Positions 1-7,315 of a stretch of DNA of 15,118 nt are shown here, one piece after another. The notes under the pieces were generated by a model. The model was not told the origin of the DNA. It worked only from the letters and a program-made list of their open reading frames with translations, and did no database searches. The stretch spans positions 1-15,118 of the forward strand of contig JAJDEC010000220.1 in NCBI GenBank assembly GCA_029259995.1, in the 5' to 3' direction. Made by a program: the position numbers and the translations under genes. The stretch's first letter is position 1, and each line of letters begins with the position of its first letter. This DNA comes from Phycisphaerae bacterium. Its GTDB lineage: Bacteria > Planctomycetota > Phycisphaerae > UBA1845 > UTPLA1.

Positions 1-98
1 CCGATAAGTTGTGCATGCCGATGTCGATGGTTCATCGCAAGGACGCAACGAGCGGCGTCGTCGAATTTGACGGCGCAGCGTGCGCGGCCGGACGACGA

Positions 99-2780
99 AT
101 GCGATCGCTCCTCGCTGCAGCCGTTGGTCTCTGCGCGATCGCTTTTGCCTCATCCAGTGCAATCGCGCAGCACTCGCCGGCGCGGAAGACATCAGGCCTT
201 GCGCGCGAAGCCAGGCGTTTCGACTTTGACGAAACCAGGCTCGGCAACTTCGAAACACTGCCGATGAACTGGCTGCCCATCACGGGCGGCAAATTCCCGC
301 GCTTTGTCGAGCCTGCTTTTGATCGCGAGATTGGACACGACGACGCGCCGAGTTTTCGACTTCAGATTCGCACGGGCAACGTCGGCGCTTACTACCTTGC
401 AAAGGACATTCCCGCACATCCGAGCAGCGAGTATCGCGTGACGGCGTGGATTCGGACCGATTCCCTCAATCATGCTGCCGCCCACATCTCGGCTTACTAT
501 CTCGATCACGCACTGGAGCCGATTGACGAAACGGAACGTTTCAGCGAGCCCGTCAATTCACGCTCCGGCGGCGACGCGTGGACGCAAGTCGTCGTCGACC
601 TGCCCGGCGGCGTTGCGAACGCCCGATGGATCGCATTGAGTTGCCGTATCGAGCAACCTGCCCTGCCGAACGCCGCAGAAGGACCGTTCGCTCCGATTCC
701 GCTGCGCGATACGAACGCGTCCGCGTGGTTTGATGACATCGTCGTCATTCGCCGGCCGCGCGTCGAAATGGAACTCAATCACAGCAGCCACTTCTACTAT
801 GACGATGAGCCGATCCGCTGCGGCTTCAAGCTTCTCGATCTGGACGGCGCCGGCCTTGACTTGACGCTGAAAATCGAAGACGCCCTCGGGAAATCGCAAC
901 AGGTGTTTACACTCGACGGCCCTTCGCTCATTGCGGATCGACGTCCTATCGACATTTCAGCCCTCATGCCCGGCATGTACACGGCACGGCTCGAAATGCG
1001 GCTCGACGAACACGTGATCGCTGCGCACGATCGACGATTGGTCGTCATTCGCCGCAGCCTGGCCGGAGATCGCCCAACGGGGGACGGATTCGGCATTGTC
1101 CTGAGCGACGAGAGCGTCAATCGATCCGAAGTCGTCGAACTCGTGGATCGAATTCGCCCGGGCGCCGTCAAGTTGCCACTGTGGCGTTTCGGGCTGACGG
1201 AAGAGCAAGTCGTCTTCGGCGATGCGAATACGCAGAAGATGATCGAAACATTTCGAACCCGCGGCATCGACATCGTGGCCGTCCTTGACGATCTGCCGAA
1301 ATCGCTGGCCGAGGCGTACGAATATCCGAAACGCACAGTCGAGCGGGCGCTGGCAATCCCCCTCTCCGAAAAGAACGACTGGGTCCCCTATCTCGGGCTG
1401 CTCCTCATGCGGCATGGTGCGTGGACGAACACATGGCAGATCGGCGATGATCACGGCGCGCCGCGATTCGACACGACGACGATCAAGGCCGCCATCGAAA
1501 GCGCCCGGCAGGTCGTGAATCCACTCGTTGGAAAACCGCGACTTGTTCTGCCCTATTCATCATTCGGCGGCGCGCGAGTCGAACTCGGCGAGAACGACAT
1601 TTCTTCGACAACGTTTGAGTTCCATCAGACGCCGAACGTCGGCTACGACGACGTCGAGCCGGCGACGACGGGCGATCCCCAGGGATCGCGCTGGGCGTCG
1701 CTCTCTACGACAGACGAGGATCGATACGATCGAGAAGCGCGGCTCTCCAGGTTCGCACGCGGTTTGATCTCGGCCCGGGCGATGCAATACGAGTCTGTCT
1801 TCGTTCCCGCCTTGTGGACGTTTCAGGAAAGCGATGACGGCGAAGTGATTCGACCGCGTGAGGAACTCGTCATTCTCCACACGATCGCACGACGCCTCGG
1901 CGGTCTTGAAAACGCGGCGAGAATGACGCTGCATCCCGAGCTTGCGTCCTGGCTGTTCACCGACGACTCGAGTCGCGCCGGCGCAATCGCACTCTGGTGG
2001 CCCGACGAACGATCGAAACTCGTCACGCTCGACGTCCCCGAAGAGACCGCGATTCATGACGTCTGGGGAAATCCCGTTGAAACGATCCGAAACGAAGGCG
2101 GCGCGACGTTTCGCGTCGGCGGCATGCCCGTGTTCGTCGGACCGGTCTTGCCGTTCCGAATAAAGGGCATCGATTCCTTCGAGCTCGAAAACGCCGTTCT
2201 GACGGCGTCCATCAGGCCGCAATCACGCGACTTGTTGTTGCGAAACTTCAGCAACGACGACATGGTCGGCGAATTACTGCTTCAGGGTCCGGACGGATGG
2301 CGGATCACGCCGCATCGACTGTCAATCAAACTGCAGCCCGGCGAGACGCTGAATCTGCCGATCCAGCTCAAACCGCCAAGCAACGCGTCGGCGGGCTGGT
2401 ACACGCTGAACGGCCGACTCGACGTGGGCGGAGACGGCGACGGCGCGACCTATGTGTCAACGCCGATTCGCGTCGACGCGCCGGGGCTGGATGTCAATGT
2501 GTTTGCCCATCGAGATGCGGACGGCATTCGATTCGTGCAACGCGTGACGAACACGGCCGATCACGTCCTGCGACTTCGTGCGTACCTGATCGCTCCTGGG
2601 CGACCGCGAGAGACTCGGACGATCAATCATCTGGGTTCGGGGGAGACGGCGATCCGGGAATTCCGCATCGATCCGGCGACGGACGTGGAAGGTGGATTCG
2701 TTCGATTGTCCGTCGAAGAAATCGGCGGGGACCTGAAGCACAATACTGTGATTCAATTCAGCGAATCAACGAAACATTGA
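99..2780 (+). CDS. Exported multidomain glycoside-hydrolase-like protein
   Basis: I do not recognise an exact family. The start at 99 is chosen because it opens a clean Sec signal peptide (MRSLLAAAVGLCAIAFASSS, cleavage plausible after AIAQ). Upstream in-frame starts at 9-27 would put about 30 non-hydrophobic residues before it. The mature protein (893 aa precursor) shows, in order: a beta-rich region at about residues 41-220 resembling a carbohydrate-binding jelly roll, ending FDDIVVIRRP; a short beta module at about 225-320; a likely TIM barrel at about 328-630; a beta segment containing ALWWPDERSK, as seen at the C-terminus of many glycosidases; a module at about 700-795 like the NEW3/alpha-galactosidase-associated domain (LQPGETLNLPIQLKPP); and a final beta region. 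The usual glycosidase NE(P) acid/base context appears as WQIGDD (446-451), so catalytic activity is uncertain. It is convergent with the GNAT gene, 37 bp away. Extracytoplasmic carbohydrate binding or hydrolysis is inferred from architecture only. Confidence 0.75.
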   Translation: MRSLLAAAVGLCAIAFASSSAIAQHSPARKTSGLAREARRFDFDETRLGNFETLPMNWLPITGGKFPRFVEPAFDREIGHDDAPSFRLQIRTGNVGAYYLAKDIPAHPSSEYRVTAWIRTDSLNHAAAHISAYYLDHALEPIDETERFSEPVNSRSGGDAWTQVVVDLPGGVANARWIALSCRIEQPALPNAAEGPFAPIPLRDTNASAWFDDIVVIRRPRVEMELNHSSHFYYDDEPIRCGFKLLDLDGAGLDLTLKIEDALGKSQQVFTLDGPSLIADRRPIDISALMPGMYTARLEMRLDEHVIAAHDRRLVVIRRSLAGDRPTGDGFGIVLSDESVNRSEVVELVDRIRPGAVKLPLWRFGLTEEQVVFGDANTQKMIETFRTRGIDIVAVLDDLPKSLAEAYEYPKRTVERALAIPLSEKNDWVPYLGLLLMRHGAWTNTWQIGDDHGAPRFDTTTIKAAIESARQVVNPLVGKPRLVLPYSSFGGARVELGENDISSTTFEFHQTPNVGYDDVEPATTGDPQGSRWASLSTTDEDRYDREARLSRFARGLISARAMQYESVFVPALWTFQESDDGEVIRPREELVILHTIARRLGGLENAARMTLHPELASWLFTDDSSRAGAIALWWPDERSKLVTLDVPEETAIHDVWGNPVETIRNEGGATFRVGGMPVFVGPVLPFRIKGIDSFELENAVLTASIRPQSRDLLLRNFSNDDMVGELLLQGPDGWRITPHRLSIKLQPGETLNLPIQLKPPSNASAGWYTLNGRLDVGGDGDGATYVSTPIRVDAPGLDVNVFAHRDADGIRFVQRVTNTADHVLRLRAYLIAPGRPRETRTINHLGSGETAIREFRIDPATDVEGGFVRLSVEEIGGDLKHNTVIQFSESTKH

Positions 2781-2817
2781 GCTGGCTGAGGGACGTCGCG
2801 TCGTCTCGGGGCGGGAT

Positions 2818-3471
2818 TCATCGGCGGTTCAGTAAACCGATGGCGGATCGAACAAACGCGGCGCGGAATTGACGGGGCTCTCGATATGCGTCGAGGCGTT
2901 CGTAGCGTTTGCGACTCAGGCTCATGCGCAGGAATGTGTGTCGCTTGCCGGTCGCGTCGAAGCGTTTTGATTCGCGGCCACTGACGATCATGCCGCCGCG
3001 CTCGTAGCACTTGATGGCGGCGGCATTCTCAGGAATCACGACGAGCAGGACCTCCAGCGCCCCCATCTCTTCAAATGCATGCACGACGAGATTGTGAAAG
3101 AAGACATGGCTCAGTCGTTCACCACGCCGGGCGGGATCGATGACGAAGTGACCGATCCAATAGCGGCGGCGCTCGTCTGGCATTCGATTGAGTTCCGAGT
3201 ATCCGCACGGGACATCGTCGGCCTCACTCAGAAAAAGGAATCGTCGGCCGTCTTCGCGACGCCATGCGCAGACTTTCGCAGGCGTAAGCGGCGCCGCCGT
3301 TCCGGGGGCAAGCCACGACAACTCAAGGGGGGTTCTCGCCCACGATGCGACAACTGGCGCAAACAGGTTGTCAAAGGGGGCGACGAAGAAGGACGGGGCG
3401 CGGGGCGCTCGCGGCTCCGTTCGCGGGCCGAGCGCCGATCGCGTCGTCAATTGTTCAACCAAACCCGCCAT
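2818..3471 (-). CDS. GNAT-family N-acetyltransferase
   Basis: This 217-aa protein has a GNAT fold in residues about 65-168. It shows a beta strand YWIGHFVIDP followed by the acetyl-CoA loop ARRGERL (114-120), a helix SHVFFHNLVVHAFEEMG, then strand LEVLLVVIPENAAAIKCYERGGM, the classic motif B ending with N-x3-A-x3-Y-x3-G. The acetyl-CoA loop is degenerate: the second conserved glycine of R/Q-x-x-G-x-G/A is arginine. The family acetylates amines using acetyl-CoA; the substrate here is unknown. The N-terminal ~60 residues (FAPVVASW, LSWLAP) are an extension before the core. It starts 14 bp after the ribBA stop on the same strand, so it is probably the third gene of the pgsA-ribBA operon. No clear Shine-Dalgarno precedes the ATG, which fits translation coupled to ribBA. 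Confidence 0.85.
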   Translation of the reverse strand: MAGLVEQLTTRSALGPRTEPRAPRAPSFFVAPFDNLFAPVVASWARTPLELSWLAPGTAAPLTPAKVCAWRREDGRRFLFLSEADDVPCGYSELNRMPDERRRYWIGHFVIDPARRGERLSHVFFHNLVVHAFEEMGALEVLLVVIPENAAAIKCYERGGMIVSGRESKRFDATGKRHTFLRMSLSRKRYERLDAYREPRQFRAAFVRSAIGLLNRR

Positions 3472-3485
3472 GGGAGGCGCCTCAG

Positions 3486-4730
3486 TCAGGGTTCCGGATT
3501 TCGGAACACGTGGCCCATCTTGTCACGCTTCGTCTGTAAGTATCGACGATTGTCGGGGTTCGACGGAATCTCAATTGGCAGCTGAGCCACGACATTCAGC
3601 CCGTAGACTGACAGCCGGCTGACTTTCTTTGGGTTATTCGTCAGAATTCTCACATTCGAAAGCCCAAGATCGCGAAGGATCTGCGCGCCAACGCCGTAAT
3701 CCCGCTTGTCCGCCGGGAAGCCAAGCCGCTCGTTCGCTTCGACCGTGTCCAGCCCCTCGTCCTGCAGCCGATAGGCCCGCAGCTTGTTGACGAGGCCGAT
3801 CCCGCGGCCTTCCTGCCGCAGATAAAGCACGACGCCGCGACCGACCTCGGAAATCTGTTCCATGGCAGCATCCAGCTGCTCCCCGCAATCGCAGCGGGAG
3901 GAACCAAAGACGTCGCCCGTCAGGCACTCGGAGTGAACGCGGACGAGGGGTGCGTCGTCCGTCGGCGTTCCTTCCTCATTTTCGATACCAATGCCGCCCA
4001 TGCAGAGCGCCATGTGCGTTTCATTGTCGGCGTTGCTGCGATAGGCGTTGAGCTGCCACAGGCCGAATCGATTGCGAAGCGGCACGGACTCGACGCGTTC
4101 GACAATTCGCTCGCGCTGCATGCGATATTCGATGAGCGAAGCGACTGTGCACATCTTGATATCGTGCGTCTTGCAGAATTCCGTCAGCTGCGGAACGCGG
4201 GCCATCGTGCCGTCTTCGTTGAGAATCTCGATGATCGCGGCGGCCGGCATCAGGCCGGCAAGCCGGCAGAGATCGACGGAGCCTTCCGTCTGGCCGGCGC
4301 GGACGAGAACGCCGCCATCCCGTGCGATCAGCGGATTCACGTGACCGGGGCGCACGAAATCTTCGGGCACGGCTTCTTCCGCGATCGTACGGAGGATCGT
4401 CGTCGATCGATCGCTCGTGGAAACGCCGGTCGTGACATTGAATTGCGGCGCGGCGTCGATCGTGACCGTGAAAGCCGTGCCGAAAGGCGTGTTGTTGACG
4501 GGCGCCTGCGGCGGCAGATTGAGTCGATCGCAGCGAGCTTTCGTCAACGCAACGCAGAGCGTGCCGCGGCCGTACTTGAGCATGAAGTTGACAGCGTCGG
4601 GCGTGGCCAATTCAGCGGGACAAACGAGATCGCCTTCGTTTTCGCGATTCTCGTCGTCTACCAGCACGATGATTCGACCCGCCCGGAGCTCGTCAAGGAT
4701 TTCGGGGATCGGACTGAAATGCGTGGTCAT
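3486..4730 (-). CDS. ribBA: RibBA: DHBP synthase / GTP cyclohydrolase II fusion
   Basis: This is the bifunctional riboflavin enzyme of 414 aa. The N-terminal half (about 1-205) is 3,4-dihydroxy-2-butanone-4-phosphate synthase, which makes the four-carbon unit from ribulose 5-phosphate; it shows the acidic metal and substrate loop DDENRENEGD (25-34) and RPGHVNPL (127-134). The C-terminal half (about 208-414) is GTP cyclohydrolase II, the first step on the GTP branch; it shows the zinc site SECLTGDVFGSSRCDCG with C269, C280 and C282, then RQEGRGIGL (305-313), EANERLGF and LTNNPKK. All key residues are present and the length is normal for RibBA, so both activities are likely. The ATG at 4730 is used; an in-frame GTG at 4733 directly before it is also possible. 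The SD sits across the end of pgsA, 8 bp upstream, so the two genes are probably co-transcribed. The protein is cytoplasmic. Confidence 0.97.
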   Translation of the reverse strand: MTTHFSPIPEILDELRAGRIIVLVDDENRENEGDLVCPAELATPDAVNFMLKYGRGTLCVALTKARCDRLNLPPQAPVNNTPFGTAFTVTIDAAPQFNVTTGVSTSDRSTTILRTIAEEAVPEDFVRPGHVNPLIARDGGVLVRAGQTEGSVDLCRLAGLMPAAAIIEILNEDGTMARVPQLTEFCKTHDIKMCTVASLIEYRMQRERIVERVESVPLRNRFGLWQLNAYRSNADNETHMALCMGGIGIENEEGTPTDDAPLVRVHSECLTGDVFGSSRCDCGEQLDAAMEQISEVGRGVVLYLRQEGRGIGLVNKLRAYRLQDEGLDTVEANERLGFPADKRDYGVGAQILRDLGLSNVRILTNNPKKVSRLSVYGLNVVAQLPIEIPSNPDNRRYLQTKRDKMGHVFRNPEP

Positions 4731-4746
4731 CACGTCGATTACTCCT
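4731..4746 (-). promoter_or_regulatory. ribBA ribosome binding site overlapping the pgsA end
   Basis: On the minus strand AGGAG (4742-4746) is immediately followed by the pgsA stop TAA (4739-4741). Spacing is 8 nt to an in-frame GTG (4731-4733) and 11 nt to the adjacent ATG (4728-4730). The tighter spacing to GTG makes the GTG a serious alternative start, giving one extra residue. The overlap suggests translational coupling of pgsA and ribBA. Confidence 0.6.
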
Positions 4747-5386
4747 GAGTGGATTGGACGTCGATCGGGCCGGCGCGCCATTGCTGCCAGCCCTGTCTTG
4801 AATAACTGGCGATCGTCAACATCACCAGGATCGTTGCGATATAAAACAGTGCGATGGCGACAGGCTCCATCGCATCCGGGTTCACAAACCACAATAGCAT
4901 AGCGAGAACGAGGAGCATCTGCGACGTTGTGCAGCCTTTCCCCATCCAGCCGGGGCTGACGCGTTTGTCGTGGGTCCGGCTGCGGACGATCCAATATCCG
5001 GCAGTGACAAACAGATCCTTTCCCAACGCGGCTGCAAAAACCCAGGCGGGCAGGTGAAATATTCTGTGGGGCTCGCTGGAAATATCGCGGACGCCGACGA
5101 CGTACAACAGCAGCATCGATACGAAGAGCAGCGTCTTATCGGCCACTGCGTCAAGCATGGCGCCCAGGCGGGAGATCTGTTTCAATCGGCGGGCAAGATA
5201 GCCGTCGAACATGTCGGTCACTGCCATCACGAAAAACAGCCCGAACGCCCCCCATCTCGGCCATCCCGCGGCATCCGGCATGGACTGAAATATCACACAG
5301 GCAACAAATGGGGGCAAGAGCAGCAAGCGCAGACTCGTGATGACGTTAGGAATGGTAAGCCTTGCATTGAACGTATCTTCCGACAT
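4739..5386 (-). CDS. pgsA: CDP-alcohol phosphatidyltransferase, PgsA-like
   Basis: This 215-aa integral membrane protein belongs to the CDP-alcohol phosphatidyltransferase family. The full signature D-x2-D-G-x2-A-R-x8-G-x3-D-x3-D is present with D58, D61, G62, A65, R66, G75, D79 and D83, the residues that bind Mg2+ and the CDP moiety. About six hydrophobic segments are visible, including LRLLLLPPFVACVIF (19-33), WGAFGLFFVMAV (45-56), TLLFVSMLLLYVVGV (85-99) and AIALFYIATILVMLTIA. The most likely role is phosphatidylglycerophosphate synthase (CDP-diacylglycerol plus glycerol 3-phosphate), the committed step to phosphatidylglycerol and cardiolipin; the opening TIPNVITSLRLLLLP matches PgsA proteins. 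Another acceptor alcohol cannot be excluded by sequence. The frame remains open far upstream, antisense to the next gene, but homology starts at MSEDTF. It is the first gene of the pgsA-ribBA-GNAT operon. No good SD precedes it. Confidence 0.88.
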   Translation of the reverse strand: MSEDTFNARLTIPNVITSLRLLLLPPFVACVIFQSMPDAAGWPRWGAFGLFFVMAVTDMFDGYLARRLKQISRLGAMLDAVADKTLLFVSMLLLYVVGVRDISSEPHRIFHLPAWVFAAALGKDLFVTAGYWIVRSRTHDKRVSPGWMGKGCTTSQMLLVLAMLLWFVNPDAMEPVAIALFYIATILVMLTIASYSRQGWQQWRAGPIDVQSTQE

Positions 5387-5401
5387 GGGATACCGATACG
5401 G

Positions 5402-5430
5402 AGTTAAGGGGCCCAGTGGATCGCCGTCAA
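5402..5430 (-). promoter_or_regulatory. Weak candidate promoter for pgsA operon
   Basis: On the minus strand a -35-like TTGACG (5425-5430) lies 17 bp from a poor -10-like TTAACT (5402-5407). Transcription would begin only about 10 nt before the ATG at 5386. The -35 matches 5 of 6 consensus bases and the -10 only 3 of 6, so this is tentative. Confidence 0.2.
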
Positions 5431-5481
5431 GCGGCGCTGGCCGGACGTCACGGGACGCACTGTGGCGGTAACTTCCGTAAT

Positions 5482-5490
5482 TGCTATACT
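5482..5490 (+). promoter_or_regulatory. Candidate extended -10 promoter for LOG-family gene
   Basis: TGCTATACT holds an extended -10 (TGn followed by TATACT at 5485-5490). No good -35 is found 17 bp upstream (GTGGCG), as expected for an extended -10 promoter. Transcription would begin near 5497, giving a leader of about 60 nt that contains an AGGAG (5504-5508) and two palindromes before the ATG at 5558. No transcript data are available. Confidence 0.4.
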
Positions 5491-5521
5491 TTGCCGTGCA
5501 ATTAGGAGAAGAGCAAACCCC

Positions 5522-5554
5522 ATCGGGGCCGGGCCCCGATACACGATTCGAATC
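5522..5554 (+). promoter_or_regulatory. Two tandem perfect palindromes in the LOG-gene leader
   Basis: ATCGGGGCC-G-GGCCCCGAT (5522-5540) is a perfect inverted repeat with 9-bp arms. It is followed 4 bp later by the perfect 10-bp palindrome GATTCGAATC (5545-5554), which ends 3 nt before the start codon at 5558. The first could form a very stable hairpin in the mRNA leader, or both could be protein-binding operators. There is no U-tract after the hairpin, so an ordinary intrinsic terminator is unlikely. Confidence 0.6.
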
Positions 5555-5557
5555 ACC

Positions 5558-6610
5558 ATGATCAAACCACTCACTGAGGAAGAACGCGCCGCTCGCGAGA
5601 CGGCGATCGAGCAGTTTGTCGCCCAATTCGCATCGGGCCGGGACGCCGACATGTACGCCAGTATGCTGCGGACTGTCTGCCGGATGTCGAAGGACGACAC
5701 GAGCCGCGGCGACGTGAAAATCGTCGAGCGGGCCCTGGCGGAGTTGCGATACGCGTTCAAGACGTTCGCCCCGTACGAGGACATTCCCAAAGTCTCCATC
5801 TTCGGCTCCAGCAGAACGCCGGAGGACCATCCGGACTATATCCAGGCCGTCAGGTTCGCCGAGCAGATGCGGATGCGAAAATGGATGGTCATCACAGGCG
5901 CCGGCGACGGGATCATGAAGGCCGGTCACGGCGGCGCCGGGAAGGAAGCCAGCTTCGGCGTGGCGATTCGACTGCCGTTCGAGCAGAAGACGAACGACAT
6001 CATCGAAGGCGATCAGAAGCTCGTGAATTTCAAATATTTTTTCACGCGCAAGCTGATGTTCACGAAAGAGGCGCAGGCCGTCGCCCTGTTTCCGGGCGGA
6101 TTCGGCACGCAGGACGAAGGCTTCGAAGTGCTGACGCTCGTGCAGACGGGCAAAGCCGAGATGGTGCCGATCGTCCTGCTGGACGCGCCCGGCGGCACGT
6201 ATTGGCAGCATTGGCGAACCTATGTGAAGGCCGAGTTGCTGCACAACGGAATGATCAGCGCCGATGATATGGACCTGTTCAAAGTGACGGATGATATCGA
6301 CGAGGCCGTCGAGGAGATCATGACGTTCTATCGGCGCTTCCATTCGAGTCGATACGTCAAGGATCGTCTCGTGCTCCGATTGAATTCGCCGTTGCCGGCG
6401 GGCGTGCTCGATCACATCAACGAGCAATATTCCGGCATCCTGGACAGCGGCAAGATCGAAGCGATTCCCGGACCGCTCAGTGACGAGCGGGACGAACTGC
6501 CGGACAAGTCGCGACTGATGATGCACTTCAATCGTCGGGCCCACGGACAGCTGCGTCGCATGATCGACTATATCAATCAAGTGGATATGCCGGCTGCGGC
6601 CAAGGCGTAA
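5558..6610 (+). CDS. LOG-family (TIGR00730-like) protein, long form
   Basis: The Rossmann-type LOG domain lies at about residues 76-255 of 350. FGSSRTP (82-88) is the first strand and loop, ITGAGDGIMKAG (112-123) corresponds to the usual TGGGPGIMEA nucleotide loop, and PGGFGTQDE (179-187) is the signature PGGxGTxxE. Family members hydrolyse nucleoside 5'-monophosphates to free base and ribose 5-phosphate, and some release active cytokinins; older annotations as lysine decarboxylase are not supported by biochemistry. This protein is longer than the ~190-aa core LOG, with a charged helical N-terminus (~75 residues) and a C-terminal extension (~95 residues). The function of both extensions is unknown. 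The ATG at 5558 is preferred because the only earlier in-frame start (GTG 5462) precedes the apparent promoter. No SD lies close to it. The gene is divergent from pgsA. Confidence 0.88.
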   Translation: MIKPLTEEERAARETAIEQFVAQFASGRDADMYASMLRTVCRMSKDDTSRGDVKIVERALAELRYAFKTFAPYEDIPKVSIFGSSRTPEDHPDYIQAVRFAEQMRMRKWMVITGAGDGIMKAGHGGAGKEASFGVAIRLPFEQKTNDIIEGDQKLVNFKYFFTRKLMFTKEAQAVALFPGGFGTQDEGFEVLTLVQTGKAEMVPIVLLDAPGGTYWQHWRTYVKAELLHNGMISADDMDLFKVTDDIDEAVEEIMTFYRRFHSSRYVKDRLVLRLNSPLPAGVLDHINEQYSGILDSGKIEAIPGPLSDERDELPDKSRLMMHFNRRAHGQLRRMIDYINQVDMPAAAKA

Positions 6611-6658
6611 GTCGACTGAACGGCGTCGATCGGGCAATGGGGCCGAATGCGAGAAACG

Positions 6659-6706
6659 GCGTCATGCCTGACGCTTCAATCCGAAAGCCCGGCATCGGCG
6701 GATGCC
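6659..6706 (+). repeat. Two small hairpins between LOG gene and phosphatase gene
   Basis: GCGTCA-TGCC-TGACGC (6659-6674) and GGCATC-GGCG-GATGCC (6691-6706) are perfect 6-bp stems with 4-nt loops in the 120-bp gap. Neither is followed by a U-run, so they are at best weak terminators or pause sites. The second lies just before the SD of the phosphatase gene. Confidence 0.4.
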
Positions 6707-6730
6707 AACCCTGATCCACGAGGTAACATC

Positions 6731-7312
6731 ATGCGTTCCACGCTACTCATCCTGCTGATCGTTCTTCCCCCTGTCGTCCTCGCCGGCGTGATGCGGATGC
6801 AGGAGACACCGAATCGATTCGCGGAAGCCGAGCCCGGCCGACTCTATCGCGGCGGATTTCCGACGGCGAAGCAAGTCAAACGCCTTCACGAAGAAAAGCA
6901 CATTCGCACGATCGTTTCTCTGACGAGCGACGAAGGCAAGGAACGCGACACGGAACTCGACGATGTCGTGAAGGAACTCAATCTCAATCACTTTCGCTTT
7001 GCGATGAACGGCGACGGCAGGGGCGAATTGCCGACTCTCGATGAGGCCGCCGATGCATTGGCGAATGCAAAGGACCAGCCGATCTACTTTCATTGCTCCG
7101 CCGGTGACAAGAGATCGAGCGCCGCGCTCGCCGCGTTCTGGATGAAACACAAGCACAAGCCGCTGCAAGTCGCGCTCGACGAACTGACGCGCGACTACGA
7201 CATGGAATTCGACGGCGAAGACAAGGAACTCGGCGTGTACCTGAAGCAGTACGCCGAATACATCGGTGCGGATTCCAAAGCGAAGGAAGCGACCGGCAAG
7301 GAGCAAGGTTAA
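6731..7312 (+). CDS. Membrane-anchored or exported CX5R (dual-specificity-like) phosphatase
   Basis: This 193-aa protein opens with a hydrophobic signal or anchor (MRSTLLILLIVLPPVVLAGV). It then shows RLYRGGFPT (37-45), the 'seen as a poor-man's RSGQP' entry motif common to bacterial DSP-like phosphatases, IRTIVSLTSDEGK, and the P-loop HCSAGDKRSS (121-130) with nucleophile C122 and phosphate-binding R128 (C-x5-R). An acidic loop NGDGRGE (93-99) may supply the general acid. The family removes phosphate from proteins, lipids or inositol phosphates; the substrate cannot be read from sequence. The start at 6731 is set by GAGGT (6719-6723) seven nt upstream and by the signal sequence. It ends only 3 bp before the DAHP synthase start, so the two are co-transcribed. 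If exported, it would act at or outside the cytoplasmic membrane. Confidence 0.85.
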   Translation: MRSTLLILLIVLPPVVLAGVMRMQETPNRFAEAEPGRLYRGGFPTAKQVKRLHEEKHIRTIVSLTSDEGKERDTELDDVVKELNLNHFRFAMNGDGRGELPTLDEAADALANAKDQPIYFHCSAGDKRSSAALAAFWMKHKHKPLQVALDELTRDYDMEFDGEDKELGVYLKQYAEYIGADSKAKEATGKEQG

Positions 7313-7315
7313 GTC

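Noticed and set aside
1560..2222. Minus-strand 220-codon frame
   Set aside because: It is antisense to the exported glycosidase-like protein, with no RBS, domain or conserved motif.
3933..4748. Plus-strand 271-codon frame
   Set aside because: It lies opposite ribBA, which has complete catalytic motifs on the other strand. The translation is arginine-rich shadow sequence without motifs.
5558..6610. Annotation as lysine decarboxylase
   Set aside because: This is a historical label for the PGGxGTxxE family; the motifs are those of LOG nucleotide phosphoribohydrolases and there is no PLP-dependent decarboxylase fold.
5387..6637. Minus-strand frame extending pgsA upstream to a 632-residue reading frame
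   Set aside because: It is antisense to the whole LOG gene and its translation shows no domain. Homology of PgsA begins at the ATG at 5386; the openness comes from high-GC codon bias.
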